DNA of 37,097 bases from Ignavibacteria bacterium (GTDB lineage Bacteria; Bacteroidota; Ignavibacteria; UBA10030; SZUA-254): positions 1-37,097 of the forward strand of contig JACOSX010000019.1 in the NCBI GenBank assembly GCA_016178625.1, given 5' to 3'. The notes under the pieces are model-generated. The model had not been told where the DNA came from and made no database searches. It saw nothing but the letters and a program-made list of their open reading frames with translations. The first letter of the stretch is position 1. The number at the start of each line of letters is the position of its first letter. This document shows, piece after piece, positions 1-8,823 of this stretch. The position numbers and the translations under genes are program-made.

Positions 1-1
1 C

Positions 2-943
2 TACACGGGAAAACCGGTCTTTTCTCTTACCGTTCCTGTCACTGCCGGCTGGAATATGATCGGGTCTCTGTCTCAGCCCTTAGCAGTTCGTAAGATCGAC
101 ACAGCCAATATCGTCTCTGGCTTTTTCACATACCTGCCGACTGGCTATGCCGTTGTCGATACACTGAAACCAGGCAGGGCGTTTTGGGTGAAGGTACGGA
201 ACAATGGCTCGATTGTCTTAAACAGTTCATCGTCACTTGACGGACCACTTCCTCCTTCATCGGTGCAGCCACCTTCGGCGCCAACTCCTAATCCTCCCGC
301 GGCACCCGTTCTGTCTTGTTCCAACTGCACCACGCCCGACGCTCATCCTTCTTTCAGTTGGACGGCAAGCAGCGGGGCAGTGAGCTATAAACTTTACAGG
401 TATTCTTGTCCATGGAGCGAAGGTGATTGTAATGGTGCCGGCTTAGTGATATATTCGGGAAGCGGGCTCGCTGTAACAGACAACGAGGTTACGGTTTTTC
501 ACAAGACAGGGCAGCAACTCACTTCCAGCACGACCTACTTCTACTACGTGAAGGCAGTTGACAATTTCGACCAGCTATCGAGCGCATCGAACAAGGTCAA
601 TGTCAATTCTGGTACGGGAGGTGATCCAACAAAGCAAGCGTTTAATCCCACACTGGAGACTGAACCACTGCCGACGCCGACAGAAACCAGACTGATTGGT
701 ACTCTTCCTAACCCGTTTAACCCGACAACCATCATTAAGTATACTCTGGCAGAAGATGCCAAAGTGAGCATCAAAGTCTACGATCTGCTCGGTCGTGAGG
801 TGGCAACATTAGTCGATGAGGTTAAATCGGCGGGCTATAAGTCGGTGGAGTTTGATGCGAGTAAATTGCCGAGTGGAATCTACTTCTACCACATGCAGGC
901 AGGTGTGTACACTTCTGTCAAGAAGATGGTCTTGATGAAATAA
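2..943 (+). CDS. Secreted protein with C-terminal T9SS sorting domain (5' truncated)
   Basis: The reading frame is open from the window edge, so only the C-terminal part of about 313 residues is seen and the true start lies upstream. The first ~70 residues resemble the Trp/Phe-rich region (GWNMIG, GRAFWVKV) common in FCB surface proteins. A Pro-rich linker follows, then a fibronectin type III-like module with strands around SFSWTAS and TYFYYVKAVD. The last ~80 residues are a type A sorting domain: NPFNPTT, then VYDLLGREVATLV, then LPSGIYFYH and a final VKKMVLMK. In this family the domain directs export through the type IX secretion system, is cleaved, and leaves the protein at the cell surface or outside. 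The catalytic or adhesive part is missing, so the substrate role cannot be named. A hairpin follows the stop. Confidence 0.85.
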   Translation, partial: YTGKPVFSLTVPVTAGWNMIGSLSQPLAVRKIDTANIVSGFFTYLPTGYAVVDTLKPGRAFWVKVRNNGSIVLNSSSSLDGPLPPSSVQPPSAPTPNPPAAPVLSCSNCTTPDAHPSFSWTASSGAVSYKLYRYSCPWSEGDCNGAGLVIYSGSGLAVTDNEVTVFHKTGQQLTSSTTYFYYVKAVDNFDQLSSASNKVNVNSGTGGDPTKQAFNPTLETEPLPTPTETRLIGTLPNPFNPTTIIKYTLAEDAKVSIKVYDLLGREVATLVDEVKSAGYKSVEFDASKLPSGIYFYHMQAGVYTSVKKMVLMK

Positions 944-965
944 TCCCGTAATGGTGTTTAGTTCG

Positions 966-1007
966 AAAGAGCCAGGCTTTTTCTCTTGTGAGCTTGGCTC
1001 TTTCATT
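966..1007 (+). terminator. Hairpin terminator after the T9SS substrate gene
   Basis: AAAGAGCCAGGC (966-977) pairs with GCTTGGCTCTTT (992-1003) to form a 12-bp stem with one G-U pair and a 14-nt loop. The T run is short (TTTC), so termination strength is uncertain. Confidence 0.6.
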
Positions 1008-1098
1008 GCCCTTTCCACCAATTCCTTGTAAGTCTACGAATATTTTCCTACATTGGCAGAGATTTTTGATGTCAATCCAATCACCAGGAGAGAAAATT

Positions 1099-1866
1099 AT
1101 GTATCGGTTACTCTTAATCCTATGTACGTTGTTTGTTTTGGAGATGCCGGCTCTTGCACAAGAAGATGAGGAGGAACCACTTCCACCGAGACGACACACG
1201 CAAGCAAAAATTGGTGGCGCAGGAGGCTTCACACAGAACTTATTATTCCTTGATCTCGATCCGATTAACGAAGTATTGCGAAACTCGAATGCCGCAGAAT
1301 TCGAGAAGGGTCCGATGCTGTTAGTCGGCGGTCAAGGGTACGGATACATTCTTGTTATTCCAAATCTCAGGATTGGTGGAATCGGTGGCAGTGGGACAAT
1401 CAAATCAAAATCGCTCGATCTTTCGACCAAAACCAGGCGTGATGTCGAACTCTCTGTTGGTTTCGGCGGTGTAACGATTGATTACGTCATCCCGGTGATA
1501 CCTCGTTTAGATGTTGCATGTGGGGTTCTTCTTGGGGGCGGTGGCACAACGATCAAGATGACACGCGACCAAGGTGCACCAAAAGTATGGAGCGATTTGT
1601 GGAGCGGGTTCGGCGATGTTGTCGGATCGACGAATGAATACTCACGGACTTTGTCCGGATCATTTTTTGTCTATCAACCATCAGTGAATGTGGAGTACGC
1701 CGTCCTTCGCTGGCTGGGTCTACGTGCTGGCGTGAGCTATTTGGGTATGGCAGGAAATAATTGGAAGCTCGATGATAAATATGAACTTGTCGGCGTTCCT
1801 GATAGGGTGAGTGGTAAGGGGTTCATGTTCAACGGTGGAATTTTCTTAGGAACGTTCATCTTTTAG
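1099..1866 (+). CDS. Exported protein of unknown function, probably outer membrane
   Basis: 255 residues. The ATG at 1099 is preferred over upstream in-frame codons because AGGAGAG lies 7 nt upstream and it begins a clear signal peptide (MYRLLLILCTLF...PALAQ, likely cleaved after ~ALAQ). The mature protein starts with an acidic, Pro/Arg-rich patch. It continues as Gly-rich alternating strands (KIGGAGGF, LLVGGQGYGYIL, LRIGGIGGSG) and ends on the aromatic residues FIF, which suggests a small beta-barrel or an envelope protein. I do not recognise a named family. It stands between two hairpin terminators and so looks like a single-gene unit. Confidence 0.75.
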   Translation: MYRLLLILCTLFVLEMPALAQEDEEEPLPPRRHTQAKIGGAGGFTQNLLFLDLDPINEVLRNSNAAEFEKGPMLLVGGQGYGYILVIPNLRIGGIGGSGTIKSKSLDLSTKTRRDVELSVGFGGVTIDYVIPVIPRLDVACGVLLGGGGTTIKMTRDQGAPKVWSDLWSGFGDVVGSTNEYSRTLSGSFFVYQPSVNVEYAVLRWLGLRAGVSYLGMAGNNWKLDDKYELVGVPDRVSGKGFMFNGGIFLGTFIF

Positions 1867-1893
1867 CTCCGCCTCTCCCCAGAAATTCTTTTG

Positions 1894-1926
1894 GCACCAC
1901 ACTTGTCACATGTGGTGCTTTTGTTT
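1894..1926. terminator. Bidirectional hairpin terminator
   Basis: GCACCACA (1894-1901) pairs perfectly with TGTGGTGC (1911-1918) across a 9-nt loop, followed by TTTTGTTTT on the plus strand. It lies between the exported-protein gene and the convergent acyl-CoA ligase stop and could serve both. Confidence 0.7.
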
Positions 1927-3680
1927 TATGCACGCGCTCTCTCTGTGAACTGGACTCTCTTCCATCGTTCAAAGAGAGGCTTGAGTTTATTCCTCTGGTA
2001 CTTGCCAGTCGATGTCACCGGGATGTCATTTCCGAAAAGCACCACCTTCGGACTTTTCTGGAACGAGAAAAACTTTCTACAATGGCTGATCACGTCATCT
2101 TCACCCAGAACAATTCCATCTCCGAGTTGGACGTACGCGCCCACTTCTTCCCCGTACCAGTCATTTTCGAATCCGACTGCCAGTCCTGCGTTCACGCCAG
2201 GCATATTCATCAATACTTCGTCGATCTCGAAGGGTGAGATATTGGTTCCACCTCTGATGATCAACTCTTTGATCCGACCGGTGATGAAGAAAAAGGCTCT
2301 TCCGTTTGCATCCATTTTGTAAAATCCCTCATCGCCACTTCGGAACCAGCCGTGGGCAAACGTGCTCTCATTCGCTTCAGGATTCGCGTAGTAACATTTC
2401 ATAATATTATGTCCGCGGATGACGATTTCGCCTCTGGTTCCTTCCGGTAGGGGATGTCCTGAATCGTCATGGATCGCCATCTCATTCGGAGGGATCGGAA
2501 CTCCAATCGACGGGAAACCGAACTCCGAAAGCCAGCGCTGATGTTCTTTTGCCGACAAATCTAGAGGGAGAAAGCAAGAATAACACGTTGTTTCGGAAAG
2601 ACCGTACCCGTGCACGATCGGGATGTGAAAATGTTCCTCGAACCTCATCGCAAGATCGACTGTGAGTGGACCTGCACCGCAGATAATATGCCGAAGCTGG
2701 GAAATATCGTAGTTTGACATGTCGGGCTTCTCGTGAAGAAGAAATTGGAGAAGCGTCGGAACGACGCTGACAACGTGGACGTTCTCGTTTGTGATACGCT
2801 CGAAGAATTTGCTGGAGTGAAACTTCTGATTCAACACAACACTTCCGCCGTAATAGAGTGGCGTCATCAGCGTGACTATCGTTCCATTCACATGATGGAT
2901 GGGGAGGACGCACATCATACGTTGGTTGGGCGTCATTTGGTGCCATTCGGTGATCGCTTTTGCGTCGATGAGAAGATTATACTGGGTGAGCATAACCCCT
3001 TTCGGCAACCCTGTTGTCCCGGACGTGTACACAATCAGCGCTTCATCTTCGAGGGAGGCGTCTGGGAGATGGCAAATTTCGGATTGGTGATTTTGGATCG
3101 ACATGTAAAAGTCAAGATGCTTCCATGCTTTGCCAGCCGTCATCCTGACCGAATCCGCCGAAGGTGTAGAAGTCGATGGAGAGAGCGCGCCGACCCTGAC
3201 GATCGTCTTCACTGATGGGGTTTCCACAAAAATCTTCTCCACTCGCTGGACAAACTGTTCTCGAACAAACACCAGCTTCGATTCTGAGTTCTTGAGAATA
3301 TATCCAATGCGTTTGTCATCCTCCCCGACATTGATGGGAACAACCACAGCGCCGATCATCCATGCTGCGAAATACTGGATAACAGTATCGGAATGATTGA
3401 ACGATACAGTCGCGATTCGATCTCCCCGAGTGATCCCTTGGTTCAACAGGAAATTCGCCGTCTTGCAAACGAGTTCATAGAATTCTTGATATGAGTATTC
3501 CGTCCGCCCCTTCTCATCCGAATAGAAAATTATCCAGGGTTTCCTGCCATATCTGTTTGCCTGCACTCGAAGGAGCTCGCCGATGTTTTGATGCGGTACT
3601 TGATAGTCGGTAGGGGCAATCTTGCCTACGGTTCGCGCTTTAAAAATGTTTGATTCTGTTTCTTCAGAAAGATCTGTCAT
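1926..3680 (-). CDS. AMP-dependent acyl-CoA synthetase/ligase
   Basis: 584 residues from the ATG at 3680; a TTG six codons further upstream is possible. It belongs to the ANL superfamily, which activates a carboxylic acid as acyl-AMP and passes it to CoA or another thiol. Visible motifs are the phosphate-binding loop TSGTTGLPKG (~219-228), YGLSET (~359-364), GWFRSGDEG, the hinge/A8 region (GRIKELIIRGG), and the A10 lysine in TSTGK (~560). No carrier domain follows, so it is a stand-alone ligase. No signal peptide is seen. The substrate cannot be told from sequence; medium/long-chain or aromatic acids are all possible. It begins 44 nt after the stop of the hybrid kinase gene on the same strand, so the two are probably co-transcribed, which is an unusual pairing. 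Confidence 0.85.
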   Translation of the reverse strand: MTDLSEETESNIFKARTVGKIAPTDYQVPHQNIGELLRVQANRYGRKPWIIFYSDEKGRTEYSYQEFYELVCKTANFLLNQGITRGDRIATVSFNHSDTVIQYFAAWMIGAVVVPINVGEDDKRIGYILKNSESKLVFVREQFVQRVEKIFVETPSVKTIVRVGALSPSTSTPSADSVRMTAGKAWKHLDFYMSIQNHQSEICHLPDASLEDEALIVYTSGTTGLPKGVMLTQYNLLIDAKAITEWHQMTPNQRMMCVLPIHHVNGTIVTLMTPLYYGGSVVLNQKFHSSKFFERITNENVHVVSVVPTLLQFLLHEKPDMSNYDISQLRHIICGAGPLTVDLAMRFEEHFHIPIVHGYGLSETTCYSCFLPLDLSAKEHQRWLSEFGFPSIGVPIPPNEMAIHDDSGHPLPEGTRGEIVIRGHNIMKCYYANPEANESTFAHGWFRSGDEGFYKMDANGRAFFFITGRIKELIIRGGTNISPFEIDEVLMNMPGVNAGLAVGFENDWYGEEVGAYVQLGDGIVLGEDDVISHCRKFFSFQKSPKVVLFGNDIPVTSTGKYQRNKLKPLFERWKRVQFTERARA

Positions 3681-3724
3681 GCTACTGTTTTGTCTCAACG
3701 TAGGCAGTGTGCAGCGAGCAGGTA

Positions 3725-6700
3725 TTATGCATTATGCTGATCCAATACGTGTCGAATCTTTTTCAAGATTTCATCAGGCACGTATGGTTTCTGGATGAAA
3801 CCCTTTACGCCAGCCTTGAACATTTCGTTCTTGATTGTTGGCTCCATGTATCCGCTGGCGATGATCACCTTAACTGCAGGATTGGTTTCTTTCAGTCTGA
3901 GGAACACATCTCTTCCTCCTAGTTTAGGCAGCCCCAGATCCGAGAGAACGGCAGCAATTTCATGGTGTTTCTGGACATAGAGAGACACCGCTGCTTCTCC
4001 ATCTCCAGCAATGAGGGTCTCGTACCCCTTTCGTGAAAGGATCGATTTCACTAATTCCTGCAGCATCTCCTCATCCTCAACGACCAGAATCGTTTCATTG
4101 CCACCGGGGATCTCCTCCCGCACTACTTCTTTCATTTCCGGTATCGTCATACCACGAGGATGGACGGGGAAGTAGAGGTTAAAGGATGTACCTCGTCTTA
4201 GTTCGCTTTCGACATCGATGAAGGCACTATGACTCTCGACAATTCCATACACACTCGCCAATCCCAGACCGGTTCCTTTCCCCAACTCTTTTGTGGTGAA
4301 AAAAGGCTCGAAGACGCGACTTCGTGTAGCCTCGTCCATTCCTACACCCGAATCCGCTACTTGAATGAGAACATATTCTGTATCGGTGGCCTTAGTGTAT
4401 TTTGTACGGACGACGCTGCCGGCAATCAGTGCCGTTGTCATTTGAAGCGTTCCACCGGATGGCATCGCATCTCGGGCATTGACGCTAAGGTTAAGCAACA
4501 CCTGGTGAAGTTGATTGGCGTCGGCAATAATGGAGGGGAGACGGTCCTCGAGCTGAACCGTAATGGCGATCGTTTTTGGAAAAGTTTGCCTCAAGAGATT
4601 CACCACTTCGTTCACGGTATCATTCACACGGACTGATTCCAATAACACATCTGTTTTTCGCGCGAATGTCAGCAATTGTCGCACTAACCCAGCACCGCGC
4701 TCCGAAGCTTTGGCGATGACGTCGATGCTATGCGACAACTTCATTGGGTCCTGCTTCGCACTACTAAGGATAGATGCGTGACCCAGAATAATACCAAGAA
4801 TATTATTGAAATCGTGTGCGATCCCGCCAGCCAACGTACCGAGGCTCTCCAATTTTTGCGCTTGTCGAAGTTGATCTTCAAGTTGCGTTCGTTCAGTGAT
4901 GTCGATATACATTCCCGTGATGCCGACAAGTTCGTTTTCGAGCACGATCGGATACCCTGTGAAGCTCACATTAACCAATGTTCCATCTCTTCGCTTCCTC
5001 ACCGTCTCCCGTTGAGTAATCTGGCGTTGTTGCGGCTTCATCGACAGCTCGAAAGCCTCTTCGAGATATGATTCGGGAACGATGAGTTCGTTCAGGTTTA
5101 CTCCTCGTATTTCGTCAATGGTGTATTGAAAGATATGTTCAAAGGCTTTGTTCACATTGATGACAAGATCGGCCTCGTTCATGATGACAATCCCCGCAGG
5201 AGAGTTCTCGAAGAGGTGCTGAAAGTATGATTGTTGTATTGCCAGAGCCTCTTGCCTGCGCTTGCGATCGATGGCTTTCGCGACCTGGGAGGAGACGAAC
5301 TCGAGAATTTGTTGTTCTGACGCTCCGTATGCCTTTTCATCCGAGTAGTGTTGAACCACCATCACGCCGATCGGTTTCTCTTCAATGATGAGAGGAACAC
5401 CGAGCCAGACGGGGGAGGAAACGCCAACAAGTTCAACCTCGCCTCGACGCAACAGCTCCCTATCCATCGCTTCGTCACAGAGCAGAGATTTTCCTGTGCG
5501 CAAGACATATTCCGTGAGTCCTCTGCCCAGCTTATGAGGGGGGGAAGGTTCATCAACCTCGTCGACAAAATACGGAAAACTCACCACGTCTTCCTGTTCA
5601 TCATAGAGCGCGATATAAAAATTCTGCGCCGGCATCACTTCTTGAATGATTCCGTGAATCAATCTGAAGAGATCATCTAGGTTAACAGCAATGTCAGCGG
5701 TTTGAGAAATACGGTAGACGGCACTCTGGATTTCTTCCGATCGCTTCCGATCAGTGATATCGAACGCTGTCCCGACGAGGGCTGGCGTTCCATCGTATTC
5801 GATTATCCCTGCGGTGAAATCCAGCCAACGTTCTTCACCAGTTTTTGTGATCATTTTGAATTCATATCGGGGGGGGACGGACTCACCGCGTTGGCGCGCC
5901 AAACCGCGTTCGCGCACCAGGTCCCGAAAGTCGGGATGGACAAGATCCCAAAACTTTATCCCTGATAATTCATTGCGCGAATATCCCGTGAGGGTCTCCA
6001 CTGTGTGGTTTACATAGCGAATCTTGTCGCTCTGGTAGATGAAGATCGCGGAGGCAGTGGAGTCTGTCAGCGCTCGAAACCTCGCTTCGCTCTCCCGAAG
6101 AGCGCTCTCCGATTGTTTTCGTTCTGTGATATCTCGAGCAACCCAGATGACGGAGGTGTCCGTCAATGGCGAAATAGTGCTTGAAAACCACAAATCTCGA
6201 CCTGCAATTCTCAGATCGTATTCAAAATTTACTGTCTCCCGCGTTTCGAGGGTGCGTTGAATATGGCTGAGAAAGAAATCAGCCTGCTCATGGGGAAATA
6301 CGTCGTGTAGTCGTTTGCCCATGAGTTCATCCGATGGTCTGTAGAGGAGTGAAGGGTTTGTGGAGGCAATCTTTAGATATCGTCCGGAGGCGTCGAGCAC
6401 GAGAATCAGGACGTTCATCGATGTGAAAAGAGCACGCAATTCAGCCTCGGACGCTCGTAATGCTTCTTCGGCGCGGTTTCGCTCAGTGCCATCAAGCGCG
6501 AGGACTATTCGGACGGGGTTGTCCCCAAGCATTAAGGAATGCACTATAATGTTCACATCAATGATTGTTCCGTCTTTCTTCCGGTGACTCCACGTCCCCG
6601 TATTCTTACGAATCGATGTTTCGGATTTTATCTCATCAAGAAGGATTGGAATAACTTCGGCCGGGTACAGATCTTTGAGGGTCATCGACAAGAATTCTTT

Positions 6701-7258
6701 CTCTGAGTATCCAAAGAATTGAGTTGCTGCGTCGTTCACGGAGAGGAACTTTAGGGTCCGCGGATCAATGACCCAGATCGGGTATGGACTATTCCCCAAT
6801 AAAGGTTCGTATTGTTGTTTGGATTGTCTCAGTTGGGTTTCTACGGGTCGGTTCTTGCCAATTTCCTCTTGGAACGCTTCACGCCCTCTATCAAGTTCGT
6901 TTGCCTGTTGCTTCAATGTTCTCACCAAGTCGCTCATCCATCCGGAAACCCAGCCGACAACAATTGAAGCAATGTACGTCGGTATCGGACTTAGCATGGT
7001 CGTGAGACTAATGATGCCGACTTGACGGTAGAGAAAGATGTTTATTGGAATGGTCGCGATAGCCGCATAAATCCCAAGGCGGCGCCCGAACAGCCATCCA
7101 GAAAGTGCAGAGAGGAGTATAGTGAGGACAGTAGTTTCGTTACCTATAACAGCATACAGAGGTTTGAATGCTAGGACATATAACGCAACCGCAGCCAAAA
7201 CGATGGCAATACGGACGCGATGTTGTGGGGTGCTCGAGGGCGAGAACAGTCGCGTCAT
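3725..7258 (-). CDS. Membrane-anchored multi-PAS/GAF hybrid sensor histidine kinase
   Basis: 1177 residues. Residues ~15-110 hold several hydrophobic helices resembling the DUF4118-type sensor kinase membrane region, followed by a helical linker. PAS domains lie at ~145-262, ~270-382, ~390-505 and ~676-792, each ending in a (D)ITER/ITDRK-type junction. A GAF domain occupies ~511-668. The dimerisation domain carries the phospho-accepting His in GGIAHDFNN (H815). The ATPase domain has the N box (N927), DSGVGM and the lid GKGTGLGL. A C-terminal receiver domain (~1055-1177) has the acidic pair ED, phospho-acceptor D1107 and K1157. No HPt or DNA-binding output is attached, so phosphate probably moves to a partner elsewhere. 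The signal is unknown. A GAGGGG stretch lies ~13 nt upstream of the ATG. Confidence 0.92.
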   Translation of the reverse strand: MTRLFSPSSTPQHRVRIAIVLAAVALYVLAFKPLYAVIGNETTVLTILLSALSGWLFGRRLGIYAAIATIPINIFLYRQVGIISLTTMLSPIPTYIASIVVGWVSGWMSDLVRTLKQQANELDRGREAFQEEIGKNRPVETQLRQSKQQYEPLLGNSPYPIWVIDPRTLKFLSVNDAATQFFGYSEKEFLSMTLKDLYPAEVIPILLDEIKSETSIRKNTGTWSHRKKDGTIIDVNIIVHSLMLGDNPVRIVLALDGTERNRAEEALRASEAELRALFTSMNVLILVLDASGRYLKIASTNPSLLYRPSDELMGKRLHDVFPHEQADFFLSHIQRTLETRETVNFEYDLRIAGRDLWFSSTISPLTDTSVIWVARDITERKQSESALRESEARFRALTDSTASAIFIYQSDKIRYVNHTVETLTGYSRNELSGIKFWDLVHPDFRDLVRERGLARQRGESVPPRYEFKMITKTGEERWLDFTAGIIEYDGTPALVGTAFDITDRKRSEEIQSAVYRISQTADIAVNLDDLFRLIHGIIQEVMPAQNFYIALYDEQEDVVSFPYFVDEVDEPSPPHKLGRGLTEYVLRTGKSLLCDEAMDRELLRRGEVELVGVSSPVWLGVPLIIEEKPIGVMVVQHYSDEKAYGASEQQILEFVSSQVAKAIDRKRRQEALAIQQSYFQHLFENSPAGIVIMNEADLVINVNKAFEHIFQYTIDEIRGVNLNELIVPESYLEEAFELSMKPQQRQITQRETVRKRRDGTLVNVSFTGYPIVLENELVGITGMYIDITERTQLEDQLRQAQKLESLGTLAGGIAHDFNNILGIILGHASILSSAKQDPMKLSHSIDVIAKASERGAGLVRQLLTFARKTDVLLESVRVNDTVNEVVNLLRQTFPKTIAITVQLEDRLPSIIADANQLHQVLLNLSVNARDAMPSGGTLQMTTALIAGSVVRTKYTKATDTEYVLIQVADSGVGMDEATRSRVFEPFFTTKELGKGTGLGLASVYGIVESHSAFIDVESELRRGTSFNLYFPVHPRGMTIPEMKEVVREEIPGGNETILVVEDEEMLQELVKSILSRKGYETLIAGDGEAAVSLYVQKHHEIAAVLSDLGLPKLGGRDVFLRLKETNPAVKVIIASGYMEPTIKNEMFKAGVKGFIQKPYVPDEILKKIRHVLDQHNA

Positions 7259-7653
7259 TTACTCTAAAGTTTCCCCTCTTCTGAATTACTGGCGTTCATT
7301 TAGCCCGTTGAGTATTCCACTGAAGCCTGTCGAGCTCCAATTTATTGTTTTATTGAACAAGGATCAGGCAATACTTTCGTGATGAATATTGTAACTCACG
7401 TTCAATCTTGTGATAATGTAACGGATAAGGGGAGAAATGTCAAGAACATATGTGAGAAGAATGGGGTATCATTCATCCCAAGGCAGGTGGATTGGCCGAT
7501 TCTATCTTGATTCTAAATCGTGTCCGTTCTTTTTCTAAATTGACAAATCCCTTCGACGGAACGCGCAAGAGTCACTACGAATCTCCTAAACTGATCAGTC
7601 TGATCCTCACGGAAGTGTTCACAGGCTTTTGCTCCTATCACGTTGCCAAGGTT
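7259..7653. other. 395-bp intergenic region upstream of the kinase
   Basis: No convincing gene is visible. It holds a good sigma70-like promoter pointing to the kinase (7415-7443, minus). The part next to the flavin reductase stop (7600-7653) shows no strong terminator hairpin. Confidence 0.5.
7415..7443 (-). promoter_or_regulatory. Sigma70-like promoter for the kinase-ligase operon
   Basis: On the minus strand TTGACA (7443-7438) is separated by exactly 17 nt from TACATT (7420-7415). The -35 box is a perfect match and the -10 matches 4 of 6. The kinase ATG lies about 150 nt downstream. Confidence 0.5.
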
Positions 7654-8280
7654 TCACACGTTCTTTAGTTCGCCCGCTTTCGGTCTGACTAAGTCGAATC
7701 GATCCATCGTGCGAGTGTACGTCGGTCCGCCCATACGTCCGATCGCCTGCAGCTTGTCAGGGTCGATCTTGAAATTGTCAAGCAGCTGGTCTTGAATGTG
7801 AAACCGAACCACTTCACCGAAGACGGTACTCCCACCGCCGGGTCCTTGACCGAAATGAATAATCTGGACAAGTTTACACTCCATTTGGATGCGCGATTCC
7901 TGGACGCGCGGCGCCTTTACGAGATCGCTGGGAATGGGTGTTAAACCAGATTCTTTAAACTCATCCACATCCGGAGGAAAGTCGAACGAGCATATATTCA
8001 TCTCTTCACCAAAATCCTCGGAGACGATATTTATGACAAACTCTTTCGTTGCCTCGACATTGTTCAGGGTGTCTTTGTGCCCACCGTCTTTTCGAATGAC
8101 GGTCGAGAATAACACGATCGGCGGATTCGAACATACTCCGTTAAAGAAACTGAACGGAGCGAGGTTCCGAATCCCATCCCTACTCACGGTCGAGACAAAC
8201 GCGATCGGTCGGGGAACAATCGAACCGATCATGAGTTTATAGATGTTGCTGTAGTCGTAATCTTTGGGGTCAATGGTCAA
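7654..8280 (-). CDS. Flavin reductase family protein (FMN-binding split barrel)
   Basis: 208 residues. The family binds FMN and either reduces flavin with NAD(P)H or feeds reduced flavin to a monooxygenase. Typical features are the N-terminal IVPRPIAFVSTVS stretch, the FMN-loop region LAPFSFFNGVCSNPP, and the internal HKDT...EFVINIVSE segment. The frame has no ATG at the expected N-terminus. The TTG at 8280 gives MTIDPKDYDY, which fits the family, and AAAGGA lies ~10 nt upstream. It is the last gene of the tyrosine-catabolism series on this strand. No flavin-dependent monooxygenase is encoded here, so its substrate is unknown; a role tied to aromatic breakdown is inferred from context only. 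Confidence 0.85.
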   Translation of the reverse strand: MTIDPKDYDYSNIYKLMIGSIVPRPIAFVSTVSRDGIRNLAPFSFFNGVCSNPPIVLFSTVIRKDGGHKDTLNNVEATKEFVINIVSEDFGEEMNICSFDFPPDVDEFKESGLTPIPSDLVKAPRVQESRIQMECKLVQIIHFGQGPGGGSTVFGEVVRFHIQDQLLDNFKIDPDKLQAIGRMGGPTYTRTMDRFDLVRPKAGELKNV

Positions 8281-8300
8281 GGCTTGTGAATCCTTTATTT

Positions 8301-8384
8301 GATGGTAGATATGCGATGTGGGATGCTGGATGCTCGATGTCCGATGTTGGATTCTCGATGTGAGATATGCGTACTGAGATGTGC
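8301..8384 (+). repeat. Heptamer tandem array, GATNNNN x ~12 (left array)
   Basis: Twelve consecutive 7-bp units occupy 8301-8384. Eleven begin with GAT (for example GATGTGG, GATGCTG, GATGCTC, GATGTCC, GATGTTG); the unit at 8371 is degenerate. Only the first three or four bases are conserved; the last three vary. The array lies between the four-helix gene stop (8397) and the flavin reductase start (8280). Too short and irregular for CRISPR. Confidence 0.8.
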
Positions 8385-8396
8385 GCAGAAAAATAC

Positions 8397-8810
8397 TTAA
8401 GTTTCGTATTCAATAGTTTGGTCTTTCACATAGGCGGGGGGCATGTGGTCGGATGATACCGCCTCGATGAAACGAAACAACATCTTGCTGAGGTGATCGT
8501 ACCGTTCAACAAGGTCATCGTAGGCTTTCTGATCGGCCAATGATTTTGTTTCAAACAGAATTCGGAGATGGAGCGACGTTTCCTCACAAGAGCCAAAGGC
8601 ACGGTGCAGATATTGGAGATATTCATTCTTATGTCTTCGTAAGCAGTACCCTTCGACAATATTCGACGGGATTGATTTTGCAGAGCGACGAATCTGACTC
8701 CCTTCCTCATACATCTTGAACTTCGGCAACGAAAGCGATATCTTATGAATCTCTATTGCCAGTTCTTCAGAGAGCTTGTAAATATCCAGTTTTTCATATC
8801 CCTTCTCCAT
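8397..8810 (-). CDS. Four-helix bundle protein (S23/IVP family, Avd-like)
   Basis: 137 residues from the ATG at 8810. That start is chosen because GGGAGGA sits 4 nt upstream, by far the best ribosome site in this region; a GTG at 8834 would run back into the repeat array. Family features are the opening YEKLDIYKLSEELA, the central RRSAKSIPSNIVEG turn, and a third helix rich in Tyr/Leu around EYLQYLHRAFGSCEET. Proteins of this fold are encoded in 23S rRNA intervening sequences, and related ones serve as accessory (Avd) proteins of diversity-generating retroelements. No reverse transcriptase or variable repeat is in the window. Their free-standing function is unknown. The gene is bounded by inverted heptamer arrays and interrupts an otherwise metabolic operon. 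Confidence 0.88.
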   Translation of the reverse strand: MEKGYEKLDIYKLSEELAIEIHKISLSLPKFKMYEEGSQIRRSAKSIPSNIVEGYCLRRHKNEYLQYLHRAFGSCEETSLHLRILFETKSLADQKAYDDLVERYDHLSKMLFRFIEAVSSDHMPPAYVKDQTIEYET

Positions 8811-8823
8811 AATTCCTCCCTTC

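Noticed and set aside
8301-8384. Possible CRISPR array
   Set aside because: The period is 7 bp with only 3-4 fixed bases; there are no long direct repeats, spacers or cas genes.
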